The translations under genes were made by a program, and so were the position numbers. A DNA stretch of 64,000 nt from JBQTII01 sp052387905 (GTDB lineage Bacteria > Actinomycetota > Actinomycetes > Sporichthyales > Sporichthyaceae): NCBI GenBank assembly GCA_052387905.1, contig JBQTIR010000037.1:1-64000 (forward strand), in the 5' to 3' direction. The notes under the pieces were generated by a model that saw only the letters and a program-made list of their open reading frames with translations, ran no database searches and was not told the origin of the DNA. This document shows, piece by piece, positions 41,967 to 50,011 of this stretch (its first letter is position 1; each line of letters begins with the position of its first letter).

Positions 41967-42704
41967 ATGCTGAGTTTGCGCGAGTACCGATCGGTGCTTT
42001 CCGTGCTGCGCGAGTGCGAGGAGGCCGACGGCACCGATGAGTTCCGGGCGATCGCGCTGCGCGCCATCCATGAGCACCTCGGCTACGAGCGGCTCACCTT
42101 CTACCTGGGCATGCATCCCTCTGTCCGCCTCGCCCTGCGAGACCCGGTGACCGTAGGGGTACCCAAGCCCGTCATCGACAGCTATCTCTCTCGCTTCGCT
42201 GTCCTCGATCCGTTCGGCGCCGACCACGGCCGCGGTCTGTTCTGCGTGGACGGGATGGCAGGCCTCCCGCAGGTCCTCGACAGCGCCCTCACCCCTGCGC
42301 ACGAGGAGTACCTCGCCGACTTTCTCGACCCGACGGGAATCACCGACAAGGTCATGCTCTGGCTCGACACCGAACTGCCGGTGCATGGCTTCCTCGGCGT
42401 GATCGCTGCCGGCGACCGGGCCTTCGACAAGCGCGACCGGGAAATGCTGGACCTGCTGCGCCCACATCTGACGTACATGCTGCGCGCGCACCTGCGCCAG
42501 AGCCCGCAGCCCGACACCGGATCGCTCACCACTCGTGAGCATGAGGTCGCGCGCCTTGTCGCGGACGGCTGGTCGAACCGCGCCATAGCTCGACACCTGG
42601 ACATCTGCGAAGGCACCGTCAAGAAGCACATCACGCGGGTGCTGACGAAGTCCGACGTCCGTTCCCGCACCGAGCTCGCGGTCCGCTGGCGCACCGGGGT
42701 CTAG
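41967..42704 (+). CDS. LuxR-family transcriptional regulator
   Basis: 245 residues from ATG 41967; a longer frame from 41907 lacks a ribosome site. N-terminal GAF-like sensory half (RECEEADGTDEFRAIALRAIHEHLG ...) and a C-terminal LuxR helix-turn-helix with TTREHEVARLVADGWSNRAIA and the recognition helix ICEGTVKKHITRVLTKSD. Divergent from the amidohydrolase operon, so it is the likely local regulator of it. No receiver domain, so a ligand rather than phosphorylation probably controls it. Confidence 0.85.
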   Translation: MLSLREYRSVLSVLRECEEADGTDEFRAIALRAIHEHLGYERLTFYLGMHPSVRLALRDPVTVGVPKPVIDSYLSRFAVLDPFGADHGRGLFCVDGMAGLPQVLDSALTPAHEEYLADFLDPTGITDKVMLWLDTELPVHGFLGVIAAGDRAFDKRDREMLDLLRPHLTYMLRAHLRQSPQPDTGSLTTREHEVARLVADGWSNRAIARHLDICEGTVKKHITRVLTKSDVRSRTELAVRWRTGV

Positions 42705-42723
42705 GCCCGGAGACTTTGCTCTG

Positions 42724-42767
42724 ACGTCCGAAGAAGTGGTCGCAATTGCGACCAGTTCTTCGGACGT
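42724..42767 (+). terminator. Hairpin after the LuxR-type gene
   Basis: Near-perfect 22-bp stem: ACGTCCGAAGAAGTGGTCGC... against ...GCGACCAGTTCTTCGGACGT (one mismatch). Same family as the hairpin at 38859-38902. Terminates the regulator transcript. Confidence 0.7.
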
Positions 42768-42834
42768 TACGCCATTCGGTGTGGCTTGTGCCGATATGCG
42801 CGTGAACGCGACTGCTCCGCAATACGGTGGCGGC

Positions 42835-43611
42835 ATGATCTTCCGACGCCGCGCACTGGCTGCCGCAACCGCCTCCGTCGCCCTGCTCGCACTCACGGCG
42901 TGCAGCTCCGAGGAGGCCATCGAACTCGCCGCGGCAGTACCCGCCGCGCTCATCACCCCGACGGCAGCGCCGGCGCCCGGAATCGCCGACTTCTGTACGG
43001 GCTACCTCGACCGCGATGCCGCCTTCATCGCCCTGGGTGGTGGCACCGAGGCGGAGGCGATCGCGGTGCGACCGGCCTACGACGCCGCGCTGGACACGCT
43101 CACCGGCACGGCGCCCGCCGAGCTCGCGGCCGACGTGGGGGTCATCGCCGAGCAGACCCGTAAGGCTCTCGACACCGGCCGGTTCGCGATCTTCGACTCC
43201 GCCGACCTGCTCAACGCCGATGCCCGGGTCGATGAGTTCGCCCGCACCAACTGCGGCTTCCTCCAGCTCCAGCTCGCGGTCTCCGAGGCCGGGCTTGCGC
43301 AAGGGCCGTCGAGTCTGCCGGCCGGTCCGGTGGCCCTGACCCTGAGCAACACCACCAACGCCGGGCGGGAAGTGCGCATCAGCCGGATCGCGGACGCAGT
43401 GACAGTCACCGCGATGGCGCTCCTCGAGATGACCGAGGAGGTCCGCGCGGGCAATCTGACCTTCGCCGGATTCGCCTACGCCGAGCCGGGCAAGAGTGAG
43501 ACCTCCTTCTACAACCTCGGATCCGGCCGCTACCTCGTCGAGGTCTACGGCGAGGACTCCAAGCCCGAGGTCTCCTCAGCACAGAACGTCGCGGAGTTCA
43601 CCGTCCGCTGA
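42835..43611 (+). CDS. Lipoprotein of unknown function
   Basis: 258 residues from ATG 42835, chosen because the signal (RRRALAAATASVALLALTAC, lipobox LTAC) begins there; an upstream in-frame start would fuse 33 polar residues to it. The mature part has a helical portion (FCTGYLDRDAAFIALGGG ... IAEQTRKALDTGRFAIFDSAD) and a C-terminal portion with beta-strand character (PAGPVALTLSNTTNAGREVRI) that resembles a cupredoxin-like fold without copper ligands. Unrecognised. It follows the palindrome after the LuxR-type gene. Confidence 0.7.
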   Translation: MIFRRRALAAATASVALLALTACSSEEAIELAAAVPAALITPTAAPAPGIADFCTGYLDRDAAFIALGGGTEAEAIAVRPAYDAALDTLTGTAPAELAADVGVIAEQTRKALDTGRFAIFDSADLLNADARVDEFARTNCGFLQLQLAVSEAGLAQGPSSLPAGPVALTLSNTTNAGREVRISRIADAVTVTAMALLEMTEEVRAGNLTFAGFAYAEPGKSETSFYNLGSGRYLVEVYGEDSKPEVSSAQNVAEFTVR

Positions 43612-43647
43612 CTGCTCGCGCCATGCCAGCGGGGGTGGATGCACTAA

Positions 43648-43716
43648 CCTGGCCGTGGTGCGCCGGGAAGTCTGGTCGGCAATTCTTCTGCCGACGCCCA
43701 GACCCCAGGAGGCGCC
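43648..43716 (+). promoter_or_regulatory. Structured leader of nhaA that can mask the ribosome site
   Basis: The 69 bases before nhaA can fold into a nested structure: CCTGG (43648-43652) with CCAGG (43705-43709), GCGCC (43660-43664) with GGCGC (43711-43715), GTCTGG (43670-43675) with CCAGAC (43698-43703), and TCGGCA (43676-43681) with TGCCGA (43689-43694). The AGGAGG ribosome site (43707-43712) is inside the outer pairings, so opening the structure would switch on translation. A sodium- or pH-responsive leader is a natural guess. Confidence 0.5.
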
Positions 43717-43719
43717 TTC

Positions 43720-44985
43720 GTGGCCGCCAATGTCCCCGCGTCACCCCGTACGGTGTTCTTCGGGCGGCTGCCCTCCGGCGAGGGTCGTTACCTCACGCAC
43801 GTCCTGCGCAATGAAACAGTCGGCGGATTCATTCTGCTGTCGATGGCCCTGGTCGCGCTGATCTGGGCCAACTCGCCGGTCAGTGACTCCTACACCGACC
43901 TGCGTGAGGCGCGGGTAGGGCCGGCGTCGCTACACCTGAATCTGGATCTTCAGACCTGGGCCGCCGACGGTCTGCTCGCGATCTTCTTCTTCGTCGCGGG
44001 GCTCGAGCTCAAGCGCGAACTGGTCGTGGGTCAGCTCAGCAGGGTCTCCGACGCGCTGCTCCCGGTCGGGGCGGCCGCGGCCGGGATGCTGGTGCCGGCA
44101 CTGGTGTACCTCGCGATCACGGCAGGCGAGCCCGGCGCCGCTCGCGGCTGGGCCATCCCCACCGCCACCGACATCGCCTTCGCCCTCACCGTATTGGCCG
44201 TCATCGGCTCGTCGCTGCCCACCGCACTGCGAGCCTTTCTGCTCACCCTGGCCGTGGTCGATGACCTGGGCGCGATCCTGATCATCGCAGTCGCCTACAC
44301 CGAACAAATCGACTTCCGTGCGCTCGGCGTTGCCGTGCTCGGTATGGCCAGCTACGCCTGGCTGCAACGGCAGCGGGTTACCGCCTGGTGGATCTACGTC
44401 CCGCTCGCGCTGGGGGTCTGGGGCTTCATGCATGACAGTGGCGTGCACGCCACCGTCGCCGGCGTCGCCTTGGGCATGCTGACCCGAGTACGACCCGACG
44501 TCGGCGAGTCACACTCCCCGGCCGAGCGCTTGGAGCACCGCATCCGGCCGCTGTCCGCCGGATTCGCGTTGCCGGTCTTCGCACTGTTCAGTGCGGGCGT
44601 CGCCCTGTCCGGCGACGACCTACGCTCTGCGGTCGAGGACCCCGCGGCGATCGGCGTCGCGGTCGGGCTGGTACTCGGCAAGCTGATCGGCGTAGTCGGC
44701 GGGACGTGGCTGATGGCTCGGTTCACCCGTGCGACGCTGAGCCCGGACCTGGCCTGGAGCGACATCGTCGGCGTCGCCGCCCTCGCCGGGATCGGGTTCA
44801 CGGTCTCCCTGCTCATTGGTGACCTGGCGTTCACCGGCGACCCCGCGCGCGCAGACGCGGTCAAGATCGCTGTCCTGATCGGGTCCTTGATCGCGGCCAC
44901 CTTGGCGACGGTCCTGCTGCGCCGCCGGGAGCGGCACTACCGCGCCCTGGCGGTGGCCGAGCCGGGCCCCGACGCGCAGGAATGA
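43720..44985 (+). CDS. nhaA: Na+/H+ antiporter NhaA
   Basis: 421 residues, GTG start at 43720 after AGGAGG. NhaA signs: NETVGGFILLSMALVALIWANSP, GLELKRELVVGQL, ATDIAFALTVLAVIG with the ion-binding Asp residues, LAVVDDLGAILIIAV (DD motif) and the C-terminal GIGFTVSLLIGDLAF. Exports sodium for protons in pH and salt homeostasis. Probably controlled by the structured leader immediately upstream. Confidence 0.95.
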   Translation: MAANVPASPRTVFFGRLPSGEGRYLTHVLRNETVGGFILLSMALVALIWANSPVSDSYTDLREARVGPASLHLNLDLQTWAADGLLAIFFFVAGLELKRELVVGQLSRVSDALLPVGAAAAGMLVPALVYLAITAGEPGAARGWAIPTATDIAFALTVLAVIGSSLPTALRAFLLTLAVVDDLGAILIIAVAYTEQIDFRALGVAVLGMASYAWLQRQRVTAWWIYVPLALGVWGFMHDSGVHATVAGVALGMLTRVRPDVGESHSPAERLEHRIRPLSAGFALPVFALFSAGVALSGDDLRSAVEDPAAIGVAVGLVLGKLIGVVGGTWLMARFTRATLSPDLAWSDIVGVAALAGIGFTVSLLIGDLAFTGDPARADAVKIAVLIGSLIAATLATVLLRRRERHYRALAVAEPGPDAQE

Positions 44986-45053
44986 CGGGCCCTGGCGGCG
45001 TCGGAGTCGATCGACGGGGCAGACTGACCCCGGCACAGCTGAGCGGAGGACAC

Positions 45054-45536
45054 ATGAGTGAGTGGCGTAACGGGCGCCTGGACGGTTCCGGCCTCACCAC
45101 GTCCACACCGCAGGAGAAGGCCGAGCCCTCGTTGGGTGAACTGGTCGCGGCCGCGAGCCGGGACGCCTCGATCCTGATCCGCAGTGAGATCGAGTTGGCC
45201 AAGCGCGAGCTCAAGGTCGAGGCCCGCAACGCCGCCGTCGGTGGCGGGATGTTCGGCGGCGCCGCGGTGTTCGGCCTGTTCGCCCTGATCATGCTGTCCT
45301 TCGCCGCCGCCTTCGGCCTGGATACCGTCCTGCCGACTTGGGCGGCGTTTCTGATCGTCGGCGGCTCGTACCTGCTTTTCGCCGTCGTCATGGCTCTGAT
45401 CGGTGTGGGTGCGATCAAGAAGGTCGGGCCGCCCAAGCGCACGCTGCGTACGGCCAAAGAGACTGTCCGGGTCCTGAAGACCCGCGGTAAGGCGGGCAAG
45501 GGCAATAAGGCCGCTGCTCCCGCCCGCGGAGCCTGA
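45054..45536 (+). CDS. Holin-X/phage-holin superfamily III-like membrane protein
   Basis: 160 residues from ATG 45054 (GCGGAGGA upstream). A charged amphipathic segment (SLGELVAAASRDASILIRSEIELAKREL) then two membrane helices (GGGMFGGAAVFGLFALIMLSF and AAFLIVGGSYLLFAVVMALIGV) and a Lys-rich tail, as in actinobacterial Holin-X family proteins (Rv3669 position). Despite the name it is a chromosomal membrane protein next to ephE-like and marP genes, not prophage. Role uncertain. Confidence 0.85.
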   Translation: MSEWRNGRLDGSGLTTSTPQEKAEPSLGELVAAASRDASILIRSEIELAKRELKVEARNAAVGGGMFGGAAVFGLFALIMLSFAAAFGLDTVLPTWAAFLIVGGSYLLFAVVMALIGVGAIKKVGPPKRTLRTAKETVRVLKTRGKAGKGNKAAAPARGA

Positions 45537-45552
45537 GCCCCATCACGTCCGC

Positions 45553-46479
45553 GTGATGACCGACACCGACGTCGTGCAGGTCGAAGGGCCGTGGTTACAC
45601 CGTCAGATCGCGGCCAACGGCGCCCGATTCCACATCGCCGAGGCCGGGGGCGGGCCTTTGGTGCTACTGCTGCACGGCTACCCGACGTTCTGGTGGACCT
45701 GGCGTCATCAGCTCACCGCGCTCGCTGACGCGGGCTACCGGGCGGTGGCGATGGACCTGCGCGGGTACGGCGGCAGCGACAAGACCCCCCGCGGGTACGA
45801 CCCCTTCACCCTGACCAACGACGTGGCCGGGGTGATCCGGTCGCTGGGCGCTCCGCGAGCCGCGCTCGTCGGCCATGGCTGGGGCGGGTTGATCGGCTGG
45901 GCGGCCGGGGTCTTTCACGCCGACCTGGTCTCGGGCCTGGTCGCGGTGTCCGCGGCTCACCCACGCCAGATGCGGGCGGCTCTGACCGGTGGCCGCCGCC
46001 AGCTCGCCGCGTCGAGTTATGTGCTCGGCTACCAGCGACCCTGGATCCCGGAACGCCAGCTGACCCGCGACGATTCGGGCGCGGTCGAGGACCTCCTGCG
46101 GGCCTGGAGCGCGAGCAGCACCTGGCCGGACACCGACAGCATCCATCGCTATCGCGCGGCCATGCAGATCGAGTCCGTCGCGCACTGCGCCCTGGAGTAC
46201 CACCGCTGGGCGGTGCGCTCGGTGGCCCGGCCCGACGGACTGCGCTTCGCCCGCCGGATGCGCGAGCCGTTGCGCTGCCCCGTGCTGCAGATCCATGGCG
46301 CGCTCGACCCGGTCGTGCTGCCGGTGACCGTCGCCGGCTCCGAGCGCTACGTCGAGGGCCCCTATCGCGCGGCGATGCTCCCCGGCGTCGGGCATTTCCC
46401 CCAGGAGGAGGACCCGGCTGCCCTCAACGCGGCGTTGCTCGGCTGGCTCGGCGAGCACGAGCCGGTGAACGATCCTTAG
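45553..46479 (+). CDS. Epoxide-hydrolase-like alpha/beta hydrolase
   Basis: 308 residues, GTG-ATG double start at 45553/45556. Oxyanion motif LHGYPTFWWTWRHQ, strand DLRGYGGSDKTPRGYD, nucleophile elbow GHGWGGLIGW and acid/His at GALDPVVL and GVGHFPQEE. The nucleophile position is His-Gly-Trp-Gly-Gly (GHGWGG), where Asp is replaced by Trp; in epoxide hydrolases the motif is GHDWG with Asp, so a true Asp nucleophile seems lacking and activity is uncertain. Position of Rv3670 (EphE). Confidence 0.82.
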   Translation: MMTDTDVVQVEGPWLHRQIAANGARFHIAEAGGGPLVLLLHGYPTFWWTWRHQLTALADAGYRAVAMDLRGYGGSDKTPRGYDPFTLTNDVAGVIRSLGAPRAALVGHGWGGLIGWAAGVFHADLVSGLVAVSAAHPRQMRAALTGGRRQLAASSYVLGYQRPWIPERQLTRDDSGAVEDLLRAWSASSTWPDTDSIHRYRAAMQIESVAHCALEYHRWAVRSVARPDGLRFARRMREPLRCPVLQIHGALDPVVLPVTVAGSERYVEGPYRAAMLPGVGHFPQEEDPAALNAALLGWLGEHEPVNDP

Positions 46480-47657
46480 ACGCAGTCGCGGGTGGAGACC
46501 TTGTCGGTGGCTCGGCGCCCGCGCTCGGCGTCGAGTTGGACCTCCTCGGCGGTGAGTGCGTAGCCGGTCTGGGAATCCTCGACGGACTTGGCAAAGATCA
46601 GCCCGTAGACGTCGCCGTCGGGTGAGAGCAACGGGCCACCGGAGTTGCCGGGCTCGATCCGCGCGAAGATCGAGAACACATTGCGCTCCACGACGCCGGT
46701 GTTGTAGATGTCCGGCCCGCGCGCATTGATCTCGTCACGGATGCGGGCCTTCTCCAAACGGTAGGGGCCGTTGAGCGGGAAGCCCGCAACCACGGCGGAG
46801 TCGCGGCGGCTCCCGGTGAAGTCCAGATTCAGCGCCCTCGCCTTCAGACCCGGGACGTAGATGATCGCGATGTCGCGGTCCTCGTCGAAGAGGACGATCC
46901 GGCCGGGCAGCTTCTCCTCGACCCCACCGACCGACACCGTCGGTTCGTCGACCCCGGCTACGACGTGGGCATTGGTCATCACCCGCTCGGGGGCATAGAC
47001 GAACCCGCTGCCCTCCAACGCCTTGCGGCAGGACCTGGCCGCCCCTTCCACCTTGACGATGCTCGCGCGTGCCGCCTTGATCGCGGCGGCGGCCAGGGGC
47101 CCGGAGTCGGGCTCCTCGACCTTGGCGATGCGCTCGTTGTCGAAGGGCCGGAACACCTGGGTGAGGCCGTTCTGATCCAGCACGCGCGAGAGCGAGGCAT
47201 AGAGCCGGTCGGCTCCCGAGGGCATCAGGTCGTCGACGAACCCGAGCACCTCGGACTGGCGCACCTGCTGGCTCAGGTTCGGTACCGGGGCGCTGGCCAG
47301 CGCGGAGCCGATGAACCAGGACACCGTCAGCAGCGAGATCACCCCGAGCAGCCCACCGGTGACCGCATCGATGGCGTGCCCGGGTTGCCAGGTGACGAAC
47401 CCACGGATCCAGGCCCCGGCCGCCGACCCGAGCACCTGCCCGAAGGTCGCCATACCGAGCACCGTGGCAATCGCGAGGATCGCCTGTCCGACCTCGCCGT
47501 CGACGACCTTCACGACGTCGGGGGCGAGATAGATCCCCACCAGACCGCCGACCAGGAAGCCGGCGAACGCCGCGAAGCCGATGATGAAGCCCTGGCGGTA
47601 GCCGGCAAAGGCGAAGGACACGCACGCGATCAACAGGACGAGATCGACCACACTCAC
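46476..47657 (-). CDS. marP: Membrane-anchored serine protease MarP
   Basis: 393 residues from GTG 47657. Four membrane helices of a CvpA-like N-terminal domain (VVDLVLLIACVSFAFAGYRQ ... AGFLVGGLVGIYLAP) are followed by a trypsin-like periplasmic protease with His in MTNAHVVAG, Asp in EDRDIAII and Ser in IEPGNSGGPLL. Same size and layout as M. tuberculosis MarP (Rv3671c), which supports acid resistance by acting on cell-wall enzymes. Its GTG overlaps the stop of the upstream Nudix gene (GTGA), so both are cotranscribed. A start upstream would run through the Nudix gene. Confidence 0.94.
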   Translation of the reverse strand: MSVVDLVLLIACVSFAFAGYRQGFIIGFAAFAGFLVGGLVGIYLAPDVVKVVDGEVGQAILAIATVLGMATFGQVLGSAAGAWIRGFVTWQPGHAIDAVTGGLLGVISLLTVSWFIGSALASAPVPNLSQQVRQSEVLGFVDDLMPSGADRLYASLSRVLDQNGLTQVFRPFDNERIAKVEEPDSGPLAAAAIKAARASIVKVEGAARSCRKALEGSGFVYAPERVMTNAHVVAGVDEPTVSVGGVEEKLPGRIVLFDEDRDIAIIYVPGLKARALNLDFTGSRRDSAVVAGFPLNGPYRLEKARIRDEINARGPDIYNTGVVERNVFSIFARIEPGNSGGPLLSPDGDVYGLIFAKSVEDSQTGYALTAEEVQLDAERGRRATDKVSTRDCV

Positions 47658-48406
47658 GAGGTCACCTCCGCGCCCAGATCCCCCATCGCCAGCCGCAGGA
47701 TCTCGGCGGGCAGTTCCTCGATCCGCCCGGCGTCCCAGGGGCGTTCCCACCCGGCCAGGCGCATCAGCCGGTCCAGTACGCCGGCCGTGAAACCCCACAC
47801 CAGCATGTCGTTGACCCGGAAGCCGGGTGAGGTCCGACCTGACGCCTGGTGCACGACTGTGAGGCGGTTGGCCGGGTCGAGGAGATCGGCTACCGCCACC
47901 TCGTGGACCGCGGCGACCTCGGCCTCATCGACCGCGCTGACCGCGCTCGGGGTGTGCCACCAGCCAAGGACGGGAGTGACGAGGAAGCTGCTGACCGGCA
48001 CCCACAGCTCGGGCAGGTAGGCCAGCACCTGGACGCCGGCCGGGTCGAGCCCGGTCTCCTCGGCCGCCTCCCGCAGAGCCGCGGCCGCGGCGTCGGGGTC
48101 GGTGGGATCGATGGCGCCGCCGGGAAAGGCGGGCTGGCCGGCGTGCTTGCGCATCCCCACCGCACGCTCAATCAGCAGGACCCGGGCGGTGCGCGGATCG
48201 GGGTTGAGCTGATCGGTGCCCCAGAACAGCAGCAGTACTGCGGCCCGGCGCGCACCGGCCTGCGGCGGGACGAGCGGACTGAACTGCTCCGCGGAGACGG
48301 TCCGGGCAACTGCCAGCAAATCCGACATCCACGTCGGTGGAGCGGCCGGGATCTGGCCCGACTCCGCTCCCACCCGCGTCCCTTCGGCGACAGCACCCCC
48401 ACGCAC
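47654..48406 (-). CDS. Nudix hydrolase, CoA pyrophosphatase-like
   Basis: About 250 residues if GTG 48406 is used; a shorter ATG start lies at 48328. Family signatures: VLLLFWGTDQLNPDPRTARVLLIERAVGMRKHAG, Nudix box G-AIDPTDPDAAAAALREAAEETGLD (note the longer spacing after Gly typical of CoA-type Nudix proteins). Same place as Rv3672c in the marP region. It cleaves CoA or other nucleoside diphosphate derivatives. The gene begins just past the TlpA-like stop and is coupled to marP. Confidence 0.85.
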   Translation of the reverse strand: MRGGAVAEGTRVGAESGQIPAAPPTWMSDLLAVARTVSAEQFSPLVPPQAGARRAAVLLLFWGTDQLNPDPRTARVLLIERAVGMRKHAGQPAFPGGAIDPTDPDAAAAALREAAEETGLDPAGVQVLAYLPELWVPVSSFLVTPVLGWWHTPSAVSAVDEAEVAAVHEVAVADLLDPANRLTVVHQASGRTSPGFRVNDMLVWGFTAGVLDRLMRLAGWERPWDAGRIEELPAEILRLAMGDLGAEVTS

Positions 48407-48429
48407 GTGCGGCGTCGGCGCTCCCTTAC

Positions 48430-49044
48430 TCAGGAGCGCACGCCCAACTGCTCGGCAACGGCGTCGCTCACCTGGCGCGTACTCTTGAACGCACCATAGT
48501 GGGTCTTGCCCAGCGTGCCGTCCGAACGCACGAAAAGGGTCACCGGCGGGCCCGGGATGCGTAGGGGGCCCCGAATCTTGCCCTTCGGGTCCGCCAACGA
48601 CGGCCAGGTCATCCCGAAGTACCGCATCCACGACCGGGAGTCGTCGTCGGTGTCGGCGAGCGCGATCGCAGCGAAACGGACGCGCTCGCCCAGCGCGGAC
48701 TGGGCCTCGATCAGGTAGGGCAGCTCGTCTCGGCACGGTCCGCACCAACTGGCCCAGACGTTGAGGACCATCGGACCGCGCAGGTCGGCCAGCGTCAGCG
48801 CGCCGCCTTCGCCGAGGCACTCGAAACGCAGGTCCGGCAGCGCCGTGCCGCCGCCCGCCGGCACCGGGGCACCCGCGAGAGGTGAGTCCAGGCCGGTACA
48901 GGCGAGTACCGGGGCGTCCTTGCCGTTGACCAACTGGGACAGCACCTCCTCGGGACCGTCCGCAGCCGTCGGCGGGGCGTCGCCGCCCCCTCCGCAGGCG
49001 CTGAGCACAGTCAGCGCGACAAGCGCCACCGCGAGACGCTTCAC
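48430..49044 (-). CDS. TlpA/ResA-like thioredoxin-fold lipoprotein
   Basis: 204 residues with lipobox LSAC after a short signal peptide (RLAVALVALTVLSAC). Thioredoxin fold with redox motif WCGPC in LNVWASWCGPCRDELPYL and cis-Pro in GPPVTLFV. Tethered outside the membrane, it should reduce disulfides of exported proteins, such as c-type cytochrome or wall enzymes. Rv3673c position. Its ATG overlaps the stop of nth by four bases. Confidence 0.92.
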   Translation of the reverse strand: MKRLAVALVALTVLSACGGGGDAPPTAADGPEEVLSQLVNGKDAPVLACTGLDSPLAGAPVPAGGGTALPDLRFECLGEGGALTLADLRGPMVLNVWASWCGPCRDELPYLIEAQSALGERVRFAAIALADTDDDSRSWMRYFGMTWPSLADPKGKIRGPLRIPGPPVTLFVRSDGTLGKTHYGAFKSTRQVSDAVAEQLGVRS

Positions 49045-49883
49045 GCGATCACCTCCCGTGCAGCTGTGCCCATGGTCCGCTCACGCTCCTCGCTCGTTCC
49101 TCGCTCGCTCGCGTCGCGGACGGTGCCCATGGTCCGCTCACGCTCCTCGCTCGTTCCTCGCTCGCTCGCGTCGCGGACGGGTCCGGTCTTGACCATGCGG
49201 GCTGCCTTTGTCGGGTCGGTCTCACCTTCGCCGAAGGCAGGACACAGGGTGGCGACCGGGCACGCACCGCAGGCCGGGCGACGGGCGAAACAGATCCGCC
49301 GGCCGTGCCAGATCATGCGGTGCGAGAGGTCGGTCCACTCCTTCTTCGGTACCAGGGCACCGACGGTGTGCTCGACCTTGACCGGATCGTCGTCGGTGGT
49401 CCAGCCGAAGCGGCGCGACAGACGTCCGAAGTGGGTATCGACGGTGATCCCGGGCACCCCGAAGGCGTTGCCGAGCACCACGTTGGCGGTCTTGCGGCCC
49501 ACCCCGGGCAGGGTCACCAGGTCGGCAAGGCGGCCGGGCACCTCCCCGCCGTAGCGTTCACACAGCGCCTGGGACATCCCGAGGATCGAGTTGGTCTTGG
49601 CCCGAAAGAACCCGGTCGATTGAATGATCGCTTCCACCTCGGCCCGGTCGGCCGCCGCGTAGTCGGCTGCCGTGCGGTACTTCGCGAACAGCGCCGGGGT
49701 CACCATGTTGACCCGCACGTCGGTGCACTGAGCGGACAGGATCGTCGCCACCAACAGCTCCAGGGGGTTGGTGAAGTCCAACTCGCAGTGGGCGTCCGGG
49801 TAGGCCCCTGCCAGTTCCCGGGAGATCCGCCGGGCGCGGCGGGTGCGGGCGAGGGGCGTCTCATCCGCGAAGCTTCGCGACAC
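49041..49883 (-). CDS. nth: Endonuclease III (DNA glycosylase/AP lyase)
   Basis: 280 residues. Helix-hairpin-helix with catalytic Lys in LPGVGRKTANVVL, catalytic Asp in VDTHFGRL, and the C-terminal [4Fe-4S] loop CFARRPACGACPVATLC. Removes oxidised pyrimidines and cuts AP sites in base excision repair. The last 40 residues (two 19-residue units VRDASERGTSEERERTMGT) are encoded by a tandem repeat and are foreign to the family, so the true domain ends near GEGETDPTKAARM. Operon with the TlpA-like gene. Confidence 0.94.
   Translation of the reverse strand: MSRSFADETPLARTRRARRISRELAGAYPDAHCELDFTNPLELLVATILSAQCTDVRVNMVTPALFAKYRTAADYAAADRAEVEAIIQSTGFFRAKTNSILGMSQALCERYGGEVPGRLADLVTLPGVGRKTANVVLGNAFGVPGITVDTHFGRLSRRFGWTTDDDPVKVEHTVGALVPKKEWTDLSHRMIWHGRRICFARRPACGACPVATLCPAFGEGETDPTKAARMVKTGPVRDASERGTSEERERTMGTVRDASERGTSEERERTMGTAAREVIA
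49066..49179. repeat. 57-bp tandem repeat in the nth 3' end
   Basis: Two near-identical units, 49066-49122 and 49123-49179, each starting GTGCCCATGGTCCGCTCACG and containing CTCCTCGCTCGTTCCTCGC. The period of 57 keeps the reading frame and adds 19 residues per unit. The same core words occur at 52620-52665 in the nos 3' end. Confidence 0.85.
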
Positions 49884-50011
49884 CCCGTCAGCCTACGGCG
49901 AAACCGTCAGGTCCGACCGCCCTCGTGCACGGCGCTGACCGGCCACTACGCTGTGAGCGCCCGGTTCGACGGATACCAGGATCGGTGCCCGGTCACCGGA
50001 TGGAGGCAGTC

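Noticed and set aside
45054..45536. Prophage lysis cassette because of the holin-like gene
   Set aside because: No endolysin or phage genes nearby; holin-like family members are standard in this conserved chromosomal neighbourhood.
49066..49179. CRISPR-like array
   Set aside because: Two adjacent units without spacers, and they lie in coding sequence of nth.
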